The notes: generated from the sequence alone by a model not told the origin. A DNA stretch of 64,000 nt from Simiduia sp. 21SJ11W-1 (GCF_024138675.1 NZ_CP090959.1:1829501-1893500); one strand, 5' to 3'. Positions 17,080 through 26,758 are shown, counted from the first letter of the stretch. Program-made: numbers and translations.

Positions 17080-17864
17080 TGCTTAGGGTGATGATAAAAG
17101 CGCTGCTTATCTGGGTGCTGGCCACCGGTGTGGCCTTGGCGCAAGAGCCGGCCCAAAGCCCGGGGTTTATTGAAAGCCTTGAGGGCGCGGGCATTCCTGC
17201 CGTCACGCTCAATACCAACCCGGACGGCAGCCAGGAATATACAGTAACCATTCAAATTCTGGCCATCATGACGTCGTTGACGTTATTGCCGGCCATATTG
17301 ATGATGATGACAAGTTTCACGCGCATCATTATCGTGTTTGCCATTTTACGCCAGGCGTTGGGTTTACAGCAGTCGCCTTCTAACCAAATCCTCATTGGGC
17401 TTTCGCTGTTTTTAACGCTGTTTATCATGATGCCGGTATTCGAGCAGGTGAACGAGCGTGCGTTACAGCCTTACTTGAGCGAGCAGATGACCTCCAGCCA
17501 AGCGCTCACTGCGGCCACGGCTCCCTTTCGTGAATTCATGGTTGGGCAAACCCGCGAGTCAGATCTGGATTTGTTTTTGGATATTGGCCGCTATGGCGAT
17601 GTAGCCACCATTGATGACGTGCCCATGACGGTATTGATTCCGGCATTTGTAACCAGCGAATTGAAAACTGCGTTTCAAATCGGCTTTATGCTTTTTATCC
17701 CGTTTTTGATTATTGATTTGGTGATTGCCAGCGTGCTCATGGCCATGGGTATGATGATGCTATCGCCCTTGATTATTTCATTGCCCTTTAAAATCATGTT
17801 GTTTGTATTGGTAGACGGCTGGGCGATGGTGATTGGTACTCTGGCTGCGAGCTTTGGAGTCTAG
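17079..17864 (+). CDS. fliP: Flagellar export-gate protein FliP
   Basis: 261 residues. An N-terminal signal peptide (to about VALA-QEP, residue ~22) is followed by membrane segments with the FliP wording [19 protein letters not shown]-like, [23 protein letters not shown] and TEL-like [21 protein letters not shown]. FliP forms the core of the gate with FliQ and FliR. Overlaps fliO by one base. Confidence 0.96.
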   Translation: MLRVMIKALLIWVLATGVALAQEPAQSPGFIESLEGAGIPAVTLNTNPDGSQEYTVTIQILAIMTSLTLLPAILMMMTSFTRIIIVFAILRQALGLQQSPSNQILIGLSLFLTLFIMMPVFEQVNERALQPYLSEQMTSSQALTAATAPFREFMVGQTRESDLDLFLDIGRYGDVATIDDVPMTVLIPAFVTSELKTAFQIGFMLFIPFLIIDLVIASVLMAMGMMMLSPLIISLPFKIMLFVLVDGWAMVIGTLAASFGV

Positions 17865-17866
17865 TG

Positions 17867-18136
17867 ATGACGCCAGAAGTGGTTATGGATCTCTACGCCG
17901 ATGCCTTCTTTCTGGCGGTGTTGGTGATCTCGGTGATTGTTGGCCCGAGCCTGGTAGTGGGCCTTATTGTCAGTATGTTTCAGGCGGCCACCCAAATTAA
18001 TGAACAAACCCTGAGCTTTTTGCCGCGCCTGTTGGTCACCCTCATTACCATTATGATTACCGGTGGCTGGCTGCTTTCCGAGTTCATGGATCTATTCATG
18101 CGCACCTTCCAAAATATTCCATTGTTAATCGGTTAG
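17867..18136 (+). CDS. fliQ: Flagellar export-gate protein FliQ
   Basis: 89 residues, two membrane helices, with FQAATQINEQTLSFLPRLL between them as in all FliQ. An in-frame GTG sits just before the ATG; I chose the ATG because the family begins MTPE and GGAG lies 8 bases upstream. Two bases separate its stop from fliR. Confidence 0.95.
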   Translation: MTPEVVMDLYADAFFLAVLVISVIVGPSLVVGLIVSMFQAATQINEQTLSFLPRLLVTLITIMITGGWLLSEFMDLFMRTFQNIPLLIG

Positions 18137-18138
18137 CC

Positions 18139-18909
18139 ATGGAGTTTTCTGCACAGGAACTCACAAGTTTACTTACCCAGTACTTTCTGCCCTTTGTGCG
18201 TGTTTCCGCGTTTATGCTGGCCGCGCCGATTTTCGGGTCGCGCCTTGTCAATGCCCGCTCGCGCCTCTTGCTTGCGTTGTTGGTTACGGCATTGGTTGCA
18301 CCGGGTCTGCCCGAATTGCCTGCGGTATCGGGCTTTGGGTTAGATACCTGGCTATTGGTGCTGCAGCAATCACTCATCGGGCTTGCCGCAGGCTTCGCCA
18401 TGCAGGTGGCTTTTCAGGTGGCGGTGTTGGCAGGCCAATATATCGCCATGAAAATGGGCCTTGGCTTTGCCTCAATGAATGACCCCGCCAGCGGCCTTAC
18501 GGTTACTGTGGTTTCACAATATTATTTAATGCTCATTTCCATGTTGTTCATTGTGGGTGATGGCCATTTGCTCATGTTGAGCTTGCTGGCTGAAAGTTTT
18601 TATACCACGCCCATTGGTGTGAGCCTGCCGTTGGCGTTGCTAATGGATTTAGTGATGACCGGGAGTTGGATGTTTGGCGCAGCACTGCTCATTGCCTTGC
18701 CGGTGCTCACGAGTTTGATGATTGTGAATATCGGCTTTGGCGTAATGGGGCGTTCGGCACCGCAAATGAACATCTTCACTGTGGGGTTTCCCATCACCCT
18801 GATTCTGGGTGCATTTCTGATTTGGTTTGGCTTTACCACCTTTTTGGGTAACTACAACCGCTTCATGCAAGATGGTTTCATGATTTTACGGCATATCTGG
18901 AATATCTAG
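18139..18909 (+). CDS. fliR: Flagellar export-gate protein FliR
   Basis: 256 residues with about six membrane segments. Conserved wording: PFVRVSAFMLAAPIFGSRLVNARSR near the start and GQYIAMKMGLGFASMNDP in the middle. Forms the gate with FliP and FliQ. ATG start, tightly packed behind fliQ, with flhB 10 bases on. Confidence 0.95.
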   Translation: MEFSAQELTSLLTQYFLPFVRVSAFMLAAPIFGSRLVNARSRLLLALLVTALVAPGLPELPAVSGFGLDTWLLVLQQSLIGLAAGFAMQVAFQVAVLAGQYIAMKMGLGFASMNDPASGLTVTVVSQYYLMLISMLFIVGDGHLLMLSLLAESFYTTPIGVSLPLALLMDLVMTGSWMFGAALLIALPVLTSLMIVNIGFGVMGRSAPQMNIFTVGFPITLILGAFLIWFGFTTFLGNYNRFMQDGFMILRHIWNI

Positions 18910-18919
18910 TTGAGTTGCT

Positions 18920-20056
18920 ATGGCTGAAGAAAACGACAGCAGTCAGGAAAAAACGGAAGAGGCAACCCCCCGAAAACTCGAGAAGGCGCGGGAAGACGGG
19001 CAGGTAGCCCGCTCCAAAGAACTGACCACCACCATCTTGCTCATTACCGGCACCTTGGCACTCATGGCCAGCGGGGCGTTTTTGGGCAGAAAACTCATGC
19101 TGGTGTTTGAAGAATCCATGACCCTTGAGCGCGAAACCCTATTTGACCCTGTCTCCATGCTTACGCACATGGGCCATGCAATATTTGAAGCCTCACTGGG
19201 TTTGGCCCCGCTTTTTTTGGCGTTGATGGTGGCTGCGTTTGTGGGGCCTATTTCCCTTGGCGGTTGGCTTGTAAGCACCAAAGCGCTGGCCCCAAAACTT
19301 AACCGCATGGATCCGATTGCAGGCTTGAAGCGCATGTTTTCCATTAAATCGGTGGTGGAACTGCTAAAAGCCGTTGGCAAAGTAGGAATTATCCTATTGG
19401 TGGCTGTGCTAATGCTCAAAGCCTTGCGCTCGCAGTTGCTGGGCCTTGCCAGTGAAGCGCTGGGGCCTGCAATTATTCATGCGCTCTGGTTGGCGGCAAT
19501 CTCAGCCCTTGTGCTGGCGGCCAGCACCATATTAATCGCAGTGGTAGATGTACCCTTTCAAATTTGGGATCACGCCAAAAAGCTGCGTATGTCTATGCAA
19601 GATATTAAAGACGAATACAAAGACACAGAGGGTAAGCCCGAAGTAAAAAGCCGGGTGCGCCAATTGCAGCGCGAAATGGCAGAGCGCCGCATGATGAGCG
19701 ATGTACCAGAGGCCGATGTGGTTATTACCAACCCCACGCACTTTTCCGTGGCCTTAAAGTACAACCCTGAAACCATGGAAACGCCGGTGATGGTCGCCAA
19801 AGGCGCCGACAACATAGCCCTTAAAATACGGGAAATTGCCAATGCCCACGGCGTGGAAATTGTTGAGGCGCCGGCACTTGCGCGATCGATTTTCCACACC
19901 ACAGAAATTGGCGACACAGTACCCGCGGGCCTGTATGTGGCAGTGGCCCAGGTATTGGCTTACGTATTCCAGCTACGCAGCCACAAGCAAGGCCAGGGTG
20001 ATCGCCCGCAAAAACCACGGAACGTCCAAATACCTCCGAATTTACGTTACGATTAG
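18920..20056 (+). CDS. flhB: Export-gate substrate switch protein FlhB
   Basis: 378 residues. Cytoplasmic start (EKTEEATPRKLEKAREDGQ), four membrane helices (~35-210), then the cytoplasmic domain with the self-cleaving NPTH motif at residues 271-274. Cleavage there lets FliK switch export from hook to filament proteins. Length and motifs are normal for FlhB. In Pseudomonas flhA usually follows closely; here another gene intervenes. Confidence 0.96.
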   Translation: MAEENDSSQEKTEEATPRKLEKAREDGQVARSKELTTTILLITGTLALMASGAFLGRKLMLVFEESMTLERETLFDPVSMLTHMGHAIFEASLGLAPLFLALMVAAFVGPISLGGWLVSTKALAPKLNRMDPIAGLKRMFSIKSVVELLKAVGKVGIILLVAVLMLKALRSQLLGLASEALGPAIIHALWLAAISALVLAASTILIAVVDVPFQIWDHAKKLRMSMQDIKDEYKDTEGKPEVKSRVRQLQREMAERRMMSDVPEADVVITNPTHFSVALKYNPETMETPVMVAKGADNIALKIREIANAHGVEIVEAPALARSIFHTTEIGDTVPAGLYVAVAQVLAYVFQLRSHKQGQGDRPQKPRNVQIPPNLRYD

Positions 20057-20091
20057 CGCCTTTTTAACGGATTACCGCAAAGGATGTGGCC

Positions 20092-21240
20092 ATGAGGGCA
20101 GGGGCGTTGTTGTTGAAAAGTGTGCTTGTAAGTCTACTGGGTGCGCTTGCTTATTTGTGTTTCTGGCCGGTGCCGGTTGATCCGGTTGCGTGGCAGGCGC
20201 CTGTTAATCAGGGTTATGTAGATGCCTATGCGCCCAATGAAAAGCTGCAGGCGGCCACGCCACTTGCGCTGAGCCTTCCCAATGGCCCGGCAGTAACCGG
20301 GCCTGAAGCGCTGGTGATTGATTCCCGGTCACGGCTTTATGTGAGCACCCACGAAGGCTGGATTTTGCGCTCTGAGAATTTTGGCGAGAGCTTTACGGCT
20401 TTAATCAATACCCAAGGCCGGCCATTGGGCCTTGCCCTGGATGCGCAAGATCGCCTGATCATTGCCGATGCCTATCGCGGTTTGTATCGCTACAGCGACG
20501 CCGCAGGTTTTGAGGCCTTGGTTTCCAGAGTAGACGGCCAAGCGCTGGGCTATGTTAACGATGTGGCTGTGTCCCCTACGGGGGTGATTTATTTCACCGA
20601 TTCCTCGCAAAAATTTCCGGCCCGCGCCAACGGCGGAACATACCCGGCAAGCCTGCTCGACATCATGGAGCACGGTGGCCATGGGCGGGTATTTCGTTAT
20701 GATCCTGAATCAAAGCAAACTTCGTTAGTGGCAGCCGGCCTACACTTTGCCAATGGCATTGCCATTGCGCCTAAGGCCAAAAGCGCAGTTATAACCAGTG
20801 AAACCCCTGGCCCTAAGGACGTGGACACGCTGCTGGTGGTTGAAACTGCAAGCTACCGTATTTGGCGCTTTCGCGTGGCCGGGGGTGAGCTTGTCGAGCG
20901 CACACTGGTTGCAGACAATTTACCCGGCTTCCCCGATAACATTGCCGCAACGCCTGCGGGCGATTTCTGGTTTGGCCTGGTGTCACCGCGCAGTGAACTG
21001 CTGGATAAACTCTCAGGGCAGGTATTTATGCGCAAACTGGTACAGCGTCTGCCAGCGGCCATCAGGCCCAAGGCCCAACACTACGGCATGGTGGTTAAAA
21101 TGGATGTCAACGGCCGGGTACTCGAGCAATTGCAAGATCCCAGTGGGCGGTTTTTCACCACAACCGGGGCTGCAGAAACGGAAAATTTCCTGTTTGTGAG
21201 CAGGCTGCATGGCAAAACACTGGCGCGGTTAAATAAATAA
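20092..21240 (+). CDS. Membrane-anchored SMP-30/strictosidine-synthase-like beta-propeller protein
   Basis: 382 residues. An N-terminal hydrophobic helix (~5-25, LLLKSVLVSLLGALAYLCFW) anchors it, leaving the rest in the periplasm. The body has propeller repeats and the family signature GYVNDVAVSPTGVIYFTDSS, plus HFANGIAIAPK and LPGFPDNIAATPAGDFWFGL. These belong to the SMP-30/gluconolactonase/strictosidine-synthase superfamily, whose members act on lactones or esters; the substrate here is unknown. ATG 20092 has AAGGA 8 bases upstream; a GTG at 20086 is less likely. It sits between flhB and flhA, where no flagellar function is known for this family. Confidence 0.75.
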   Translation: MRAGALLLKSVLVSLLGALAYLCFWPVPVDPVAWQAPVNQGYVDAYAPNEKLQAATPLALSLPNGPAVTGPEALVIDSRSRLYVSTHEGWILRSENFGESFTALINTQGRPLGLALDAQDRLIIADAYRGLYRYSDAAGFEALVSRVDGQALGYVNDVAVSPTGVIYFTDSSQKFPARANGGTYPASLLDIMEHGGHGRVFRYDPESKQTSLVAAGLHFANGIAIAPKAKSAVITSETPGPKDVDTLLVVETASYRIWRFRVAGGELVERTLVADNLPGFPDNIAATPAGDFWFGLVSPRSELLDKLSGQVFMRKLVQRLPAAIRPKAQHYGMVVKMDVNGRVLEQLQDPSGRFFTTTGAAETENFLFVSRLHGKTLARLNK

Positions 21241-21257
21241 TCCACCCATAGCGGTTT

Positions 21258-21273
21258 AGGTACGCTTTTTGCG
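21258..21273 (+). promoter_or_regulatory. Probable sigma-54 promoter of flhA
   Basis: AGGTAC-N5-TTGCG with the correct 12-base GG-to-GC step; the -24 box is two bases off consensus. Predicted start near 21284. In Pseudomonas flhA-flhF-fleN depends on FleQ/RpoN, which fits. Confidence 0.6.
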
Positions 21274-21277
21274 ATAA

Positions 21278-21295
21278 CCCCTCTATTACGAGGGG
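21278..21295. repeat. Inverted repeat at the flhA transcription start
   Basis: CCCCTC and GAGGGG around a 6-base centre. It spans the predicted sigma-54 start point, so it may act as a DNA site rather than as an RNA hairpin. Its right arm contains the AGGGGAG that could serve as the ribosome site of flhA, 15 bases from the ATG. Confidence 0.5.
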
Positions 21296-21312
21296 AGTGT
21301 CAAAAAAGCGTT

Positions 21313-23505
21313 ATGGCCTTACCGGGATTCAGCAGCCTAGCGAGCTTAGATCGCCAGCAAATCGTCAGTAATATGTCGCACATGGGGCGGGGGAATCTTG
21401 GCATTCCTTTGCTGCTGCTCATGTTGCTCGGCATGATGACCTTACCCATTCCGGCGTTCCTGCTGGATGTGTTTTTCTCTTTTAATATTGCGCTCTCCAT
21501 CGTAGTGCTGCTGGTGGGCGTGTATGCCTTGCGGCCACTGGATTTTGCGGTTTTCCCCACCATTTTATTGCTGGCCACCTTGCTGCGCCTGGCACTTAAT
21601 GTCGCCTCTACCCGGGTAGTTTTACTGCATGGCCATGAGGGGGGGGATGCCGCAGGCAAGGTGATCCAGGCCTTCGGTGAAGTGGTGATTGGCGGTAACT
21701 ACGCTGTGGGTCTGGTGGTGTTTCTGATCTTGATGATCATCAACTTCGTGGTGGTTACCAAGGGTGCCGGGCGCATCTCGGAAGTCAGTGCAAGGTTCAC
21801 CCTCGATGCCATGCCGGGCAAACAAATGGCCATCGATGCCGATTTGAATGCAGGCCTAATCAATCAGGAAGAGGCCAAGCTGCGCCGCACCGAAGTGGCC
21901 AGTGAGGCAGATTTCTACGGCGCTATGGACGGTGCCAGTAAATTTGTGCGTGGCGATGCCGTGGCGGGCATTCTCATTTTGTTAATTAACGTCATTGGCG
22001 GCTTGATTGTGGGCATGGCGCAACACAATCTCGAATTTCAAGATGCCATGCAAAAATACATTTTGCTCACCATTGGTGATGGCCTGGTGGCGCAAATTCC
22101 ATCGCTGTTGTTGTCAACCTCCGCCGCGATTCTGGTTACCCGGGTGAATACATCCGAAGACATGAGCCAACAGATCAGGCGCCAGATGTTTGACTCGCCC
22201 AAGGCACTGGCGGTGTCTGCCGGGGTGCTGTTTATCATGGGCGTAATTCCCGGTATGCCCCATGTGGCCTTTTTGGGCCTTGCCACGGTTGCCGGTGGCC
22301 TTGCCTGGTATATCCATAAACTGCGCTCACAGGGCGAGCTGGTTTCAGAGGCCGAGGGCGATACGCCAAAAGTCAAAGCTCCTAAAGACGCAAAACCCGG
22401 CCAGCCGGGCACTGAAGCCCAGGCAGCGCTCGAGCACCAGCGCGCGCCAGAGCCCGTAGAGGTGAGCTGGGATGACGTAAAGCCCGTGGATGTCATCGGC
22501 CTGGAAGTGGGCTACCGGTTAATCCCCATGGTTGATAAAACCCAGGGTGGTGAATTGCTTGGGCGCATTCGTGGGGTGCGTAAAAAAATGTCGCAAGAAG
22601 TGGGCTTTTTGGTGCCAACGGTACACATTCGCGACAACCTGGATCTGCTCCCCAATCAGTATCGCGTCACCCTGATGGGCGTTGCCGTGGCCGAAGAAGA
22701 AGTGCACCCGGATCGCGACCTCGCCATTAACCCGGGCCAGGTGTTTGGCGACATAGAGGGCATTGCCGCAAAAGATCCGGCCTTCGGCTTGCCCTCGGTT
22801 TGGATCAAAAAAACCGAGCGCGACCATGCGCAAACGCTCGGCTACACAGTGGTAGATGCCTCAACGGTGGTGGCCACCCATTTGAACCAGATTCTCAGCC
22901 AGCATGTGAGCGAATTGCTGGGCCTTGAAGATGTGCAGCAGCTGGTAGACATGCTGGGCAAAACCTCACCCAAGCTTGCCGAACATTTGGTGCCGGAAAG
23001 TGTGAGCTTAAAAACCCTGCTCAAAGTGCTGCAGCTGCTGTTGCAAGAGAATGTGTCTATTAAAGACATGCGCAGCATTGCCGAGGCAATCGCCGCTAAC
23101 AGCGACAAGAGTCAAGATCCCGTCATGTTGATGACTGCGGTGCGCCAGGCCATTGCGCGGCAAATTGTGCAGGGGCTGGTGGGTAACGACACAGACATCC
23201 CCGTTTTCACCCTAGACCCAAGCTTGGAACAAATATTGCTGAAGACCTATCAGCAGAGTCAGAAAAGTGGCGATGGTGGCCCGGTAATAGAACCGGGCCT
23301 GGCCGAAAAGCTGCGCGAATCGGTGCAGCAGGTGGCCCATCAACAAGAGGGCTCAGGCGCGCCGGCGATATTGCTGGTGTCTGGCCAGATCCGCTACCAA
23401 CTGGCTCGCTTCGTGCGCGCGTTTGTGCCCGATATGGTGGTGCTCGCCTACAACGAGATACCCGCCAATAAACAGATCACCATTGTAGGCAGCGTGGGCG
23501 CTTAG
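21313..23505 (+). CDS. flhA: Flagellar export-gate protein FlhA
   Basis: 730 residues. The N-terminal half has about eight membrane helices; the cytoplasmic loop carries the FHIPEP signature (RISEVSARFTLDAMPGKQ). The C-terminal cytoplasmic domain (~360-730) docks export chaperones and FliJ. The linker before it (~345-385) is rich in Lys, Pro and Glu. FlhA forms the nonameric ring of the gate. First gene of flhA-flhF-fleN-fliA. Confidence 0.96.
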   Translation: MALPGFSSLASLDRQQIVSNMSHMGRGNLGIPLLLLMLLGMMTLPIPAFLLDVFFSFNIALSIVVLLVGVYALRPLDFAVFPTILLLATLLRLALNVASTRVVLLHGHEGGDAAGKVIQAFGEVVIGGNYAVGLVVFLILMIINFVVVTKGAGRISEVSARFTLDAMPGKQMAIDADLNAGLINQEEAKLRRTEVASEADFYGAMDGASKFVRGDAVAGILILLINVIGGLIVGMAQHNLEFQDAMQKYILLTIGDGLVAQIPSLLLSTSAAILVTRVNTSEDMSQQIRRQMFDSPKALAVSAGVLFIMGVIPGMPHVAFLGLATVAGGLAWYIHKLRSQGELVSEAEGDTPKVKAPKDAKPGQPGTEAQAALEHQRAPEPVEVSWDDVKPVDVIGLEVGYRLIPMVDKTQGGELLGRIRGVRKKMSQEVGFLVPTVHIRDNLDLLPNQYRVTLMGVAVAEEEVHPDRDLAINPGQVFGDIEGIAAKDPAFGLPSVWIKKTERDHAQTLGYTVVDASTVVATHLNQILSQHVSELLGLEDVQQLVDMLGKTSPKLAEHLVPESVSLKTLLKVLQLLLQENVSIKDMRSIAEAIAANSDKSQDPVMLMTAVRQAIARQIVQGLVGNDTDIPVFTLDPSLEQILLKTYQQSQKSGDGGPVIEPGLAEKLRESVQQVAHQQEGSGAPAILLVSGQIRYQLARFVRAFVPDMVVLAYNEIPANKQITIVGSVGA

Positions 23506-23531
23506 CCACTGCCTAACCTCAGGAGATACAC

Positions 23532-25046
23532 ATGGCCATCAAAAAGATTGTGGCAGCGAATATGCGCAGAGCGTTGGATATCGCCCGCGAACAATTGGGG
23601 CCGGATGCCATTATTTTATCTACCCGCAGGCACCCAGACGGCATAGAGCTGATGGCCACGGTAGAGGCCGAGGGCCGAGTGCCCGATGATCAGCAGGCAT
23701 TTGCCGCGCAAAAAGCCGAGGCTGAAGCAGCGTTCCCCTTAAACAGCGATAACGCGTGGCAGCACCAAGATGCCGTATCTGATGCGCTGGCGCACAGCGC
23801 GCAAACCACTCAGCACGCGGCGCTGCCACAATCAAACCCGCGCCCGAAAGATATCAGCCAAAAGCTTTTTGGTGGTAAAACCGGCCCGGAGCTTGCAGCT
23901 GAAATCGAAGCTGCACGCCAGCGGATGCTGGCAAATCAGGCCCGCGAGGCCCCGCAGCGTGCGGGCGCCAGTAGCAATGTGGGCGCTGATGATGTGTGGG
24001 CCTCACAACTTACGCGCGAGCAGGCCCGCAAGGCCACGCCTGACAAACCGCAATACACCGCTCAGCCGAGCGCCAAGTCTGGCGTTGCGCCAAATGCCGA
24101 GCCCACGCCCGCACAAACCTTGCAGGCAAATGAAATGGCCCGCTTGCATGCGGAGCTGAGCGAAATGCGCACGCTGTTAAAACAGCAATTAGATCAATCA
24201 AATCGCGCAGGCTCCTTGTCTAATAACCCGGTAGTGCACAAGCTTGCAGGGCTGGGCTTGCCGGCCTTTCAATGTGAGCGCATAGCCGCGGCGGTAGATG
24301 GCGATCACGCGCCCGATAAGGCCTGGGCCGAGGCTTTGGCCTTGTTATCCCAAAGGTTGCCAACAGCCGGGCGCGATGTGGTGGCCAATGGTGGCGTTTA
24401 TGCCTTTGTGGGCCCTACAGGCGTGGGCAAGACCACAACCCTTGCAAAATTAGCCGTGCGCCATGTATTGGCCCACGGCCCACAATCCCTTGCGCTGGTA
24501 ACCACAGATAACTTCCGCCTGGCCGCCCATGAGCAAATTACCTCGCTTGGCCGTTTGCTTAAGGTGCCGGTAAAAGTGGTAGGGGAAGGCGAGTCGCTTG
24601 AACAAATACTGGTGAACCTGAGCCACAAGCGCCTGGTGCTTATTGATACCGCAGGCCTGCGCCATGGCGACCCGCGTCTGAAGCAGCAGCTTGCGCAGCT
24701 GCGCGAGGCCGGCAAGGTAAACAGCTTGCTGGTGTTGGCGGCAAACAGCCAGGCGCAAATGCTGAAAGCCAGCTGCCACGCATACGGCGCGGCCCACCCG
24801 GTTGCCACGGTGCTTACCAAATTGGATGAAACGCCGTCGCTCGGTGAAGCCATGGGCATGTTGTTGGCACATCGCTTGCCGTTGGCCTACACCACCGATG
24901 GCCAGGAAATACCGGCAGATATCCAGGTTGCCAAGGGGCATCAACTGGTGGCCAAAGCCGCCAAAAACCCGGTTCCCGTGGGTTCTTATGGCGTTGGAGT
25001 GCAAGCCGCTAAAGCCGGCCTGCAGGTTCAGGCCGAGCAACTATAA
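23532..25046 (+). CDS. flhF: SRP-type GTPase FlhF, polar flagellum positioning
   Basis: 504 residues. Short conserved N-terminal B domain (KKIVAANMRRALDIAREQLGPDAIILS), a variable Ala/Gln-rich linker (~50-225), and the NG GTPase domain with FVGPTGVGKTTTLAKLA (~292-308), VTTDNFRLAAHEQ, LIDTAGL and TKLDET. FlhF recruits the first flagellar parts to the cell pole, with number set by FleN. ATG after AGGAGATACAC. Confidence 0.95.
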   Translation: MAIKKIVAANMRRALDIAREQLGPDAIILSTRRHPDGIELMATVEAEGRVPDDQQAFAAQKAEAEAAFPLNSDNAWQHQDAVSDALAHSAQTTQHAALPQSNPRPKDISQKLFGGKTGPELAAEIEAARQRMLANQAREAPQRAGASSNVGADDVWASQLTREQARKATPDKPQYTAQPSAKSGVAPNAEPTPAQTLQANEMARLHAELSEMRTLLKQQLDQSNRAGSLSNNPVVHKLAGLGLPAFQCERIAAAVDGDHAPDKAWAEALALLSQRLPTAGRDVVANGGVYAFVGPTGVGKTTTLAKLAVRHVLAHGPQSLALVTTDNFRLAAHEQITSLGRLLKVPVKVVGEGESLEQILVNLSHKRLVLIDTAGLRHGDPRLKQQLAQLREAGKVNSLLVLAANSQAQMLKASCHAYGAAHPVATVLTKLDETPSLGEAMGMLLAHRLPLAYTTDGQEIPADIQVAKGHQLVAKAAKNPVPVGSYGVGVQAAKAGLQVQAEQL

Positions 25047-25075
25047 TCAATGCAGGTTTTATTGTGGGAGCACGC

Positions 25076-25900
25076 ATGGGCCACCATCCAGTTCAAGTGA
25101 TCGCCGTAACCGGCGGCAAAGGCGGCGTTGGCAAAAGCAACATATCCGTCAATATGAGTATTGCACTGGCCCAGCTGGGCCGGCGCGTCATGTTGCTCGA
25201 TGCCGACCTGGGCCTGGCTAACGTGGATGTGCTACTGGGCATTCGAGCCGAGAAAACCCTGGCCGATGTGCTGTCGGGTGATTGCAGCCTGCGCGATGTA
25301 CTGATCAAGGGCCCGGGCGGCATTCGCATAGTGCCTGCGTCTTCTGGCGTGCAACAAATGGCGAGCTTGAGCCGTCAACAGCATGGCGCCTTAATTCGCG
25401 CTTTCAGCGATATCTCAGACCAGCTGGATGTGTTGGTAATAGATACCGCCGCCGGCATTAGCGATACCGTGGTGAGTTTTGTGCGCGCGGCCAACGAGGC
25501 GCTGGTGGTGGTGTGTGATGAACCGTCGTCGGTTACCGATGCCTACGCGCTCATTAAGCTGCTCCACAAAGATGCCGGCATGCAGCGTTTCAGGGTGGTG
25601 GCCAACATGACCCGCACATCGACGGAGGGCAAAAAGCTTGTCCATCGCTTACAGCAGGTGTGCGATAAATTTCTGGATGTGGCGCTGCAATTCGAGGGGG
25701 CTATTCCCTTCGATGAAAGCGTGCGCAAGGCCGTTCAGCACCAGCGCGCACTGGTGGAATACGCGCCGCAAGCCAAGGCCTCAAGTGCCATACGCGCCCT
25801 GGCCGAGCGGGTGGCGCAATGGCCCTTGCCGAAGGCCGCCACAGGAAACCTGGAGTTCTTTGTGGAACGCCTGCTGGAAAGCCCCGAAGTAGGTGCCTAA
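25076..25900 (+). CDS. fleN: MinD-like ATPase FleN/FlhG, flagellar number control
   Basis: 274 residues. Deviant Walker A GGKGGVGKSN, then DADLGLANVDVLLG, VVDTAAGI-like VIDTAAGISDTVVSF, and the FleN wording VCDEPSSVTDAYALIKLL. The C-terminus has the family end LEFFVERLLESP. It restrains FleQ and FlhF so that one polar flagellum is made. I chose ATG 25076 over GTG 25064 because GGGAG lies directly before it. fliA begins two bases after the stop. Confidence 0.95.
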   Translation: MGHHPVQVIAVTGGKGGVGKSNISVNMSIALAQLGRRVMLLDADLGLANVDVLLGIRAEKTLADVLSGDCSLRDVLIKGPGGIRIVPASSGVQQMASLSRQQHGALIRAFSDISDQLDVLVIDTAAGISDTVVSFVRAANEALVVVCDEPSSVTDAYALIKLLHKDAGMQRFRVVANMTRTSTEGKKLVHRLQQVCDKFLDVALQFEGAIPFDESVRKAVQHQRALVEYAPQAKASSAIRALAERVAQWPLPKAATGNLEFFVERLLESPEVGA

Positions 25901-25902
25901 TA

Positions 25903-26652
25903 ATGGCCGCAGTAGAAGGATTAGCCATGTATGACCAGACCAGCCGACAATCTGGTGAGCAGATCCGCATTGAAGACTATGCGCCGCTGGTTAAACGTAT
26001 TGCCTACCATTTGATGCTACGCATGCCTGCCAGTGTGCTCGTAGAAGATTTGATCCAGGCCGGCATGATCGGCCTGATAGAGGCCTCGCAGAAGTTTGAC
26101 GCCTCAAAGGGCGCAAGCTTTGAAACCTATGCCGGCATTCGCATTCGCGGCGCCATCATGGATGAAACCCGCAAGGGTGACTGGGTTCCAAGATCTGTTC
26201 ACAGAAATGCCCGCAAAATTACCCAGGCCATTGGCGAGCTGGAGGCCCGCCTTGGCCGTGAAGCCGGCGAAAAAGAAATAGCCGAAGCCCTGGAGATGAC
26301 GCTTGAAGAATATCGCGCCATCTTGCAAGACACCACCAGTGCGCGCCTGTTCAGCTATGAAGAATCGGCCACAGACGACGATGCAGGCCCCACCAAGCCC
26401 GCCACCATTGGCCTTGAGGCCCCCACAGATGCCTTCGAGCGCGATGCATTAAAGCAATCGCTGGCGCGGGCGATAACCCAATTGCCCGAAAGGGAACAAC
26501 TGGTGTTATCGCTTTATTACGACGAAGAGCTGAACCTCAAGGAGATAGGCCAGGTGCTGGGCGTGAGTGAATCGCGCGTATCACAAATACATTCGCAGGC
26601 GGCTGCTAGGCTTAAGGCCAAGCTCTCCGGCTGGACGTCGGCGGGCGAATAG
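25903..26652 (+). CDS. fliA: Flagellar sigma factor FliA (sigma-28)
   Basis: 249 residues. Region 2 includes LIQAGMIGLIEASQKFDASKGASFETYAGIRIRG-type wording, region 4 ends with LNLKEIGQVLGVSESRVSQIHSQ. It directs RNA polymerase to late flagellar genes and is held by FlgM (not in this window). Two ATG starts are possible: 25903 (AGGTG 7 bases upstream; start resembles Pseudomonas FliA, MAAVEGLAMY) and 25927 (AGAAGGA 6 bases upstream). I give the longer one. No clear sigma-28 promoter was found in this window. Confidence 0.93.
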   Translation: MAAVEGLAMYDQTSRQSGEQIRIEDYAPLVKRIAYHLMLRMPASVLVEDLIQAGMIGLIEASQKFDASKGASFETYAGIRIRGAIMDETRKGDWVPRSVHRNARKITQAIGELEARLGREAGEKEIAEALEMTLEEYRAILQDTTSARLFSYEESATDDDAGPTKPATIGLEAPTDAFERDALKQSLARAITQLPEREQLVLSLYYDEELNLKEIGQVLGVSESRVSQIHSQAAARLKAKLSGWTSAGE

Positions 26653-26694
26653 ATCAGCCGGCAATTAATTGACCAATTTTATGACTAAAACTGG

Positions 26695-26716
26695 CTAGTA
26701 GTATTCCAGCTACTAG
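26695..26716. repeat. Inverted repeat between fliA and cheY
   Basis: Perfect 7-bp arms CTAGTAG/CTACTAG around 8 bases. No T-run follows, so a terminator is doubtful; it could be a protein site or a weak mRNA hairpin. Confidence 0.4.
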
Positions 26717-26758
26717 ACTGAAGATTAACGGAGTCCGGCAGTTACGACGGAGGTTGCT

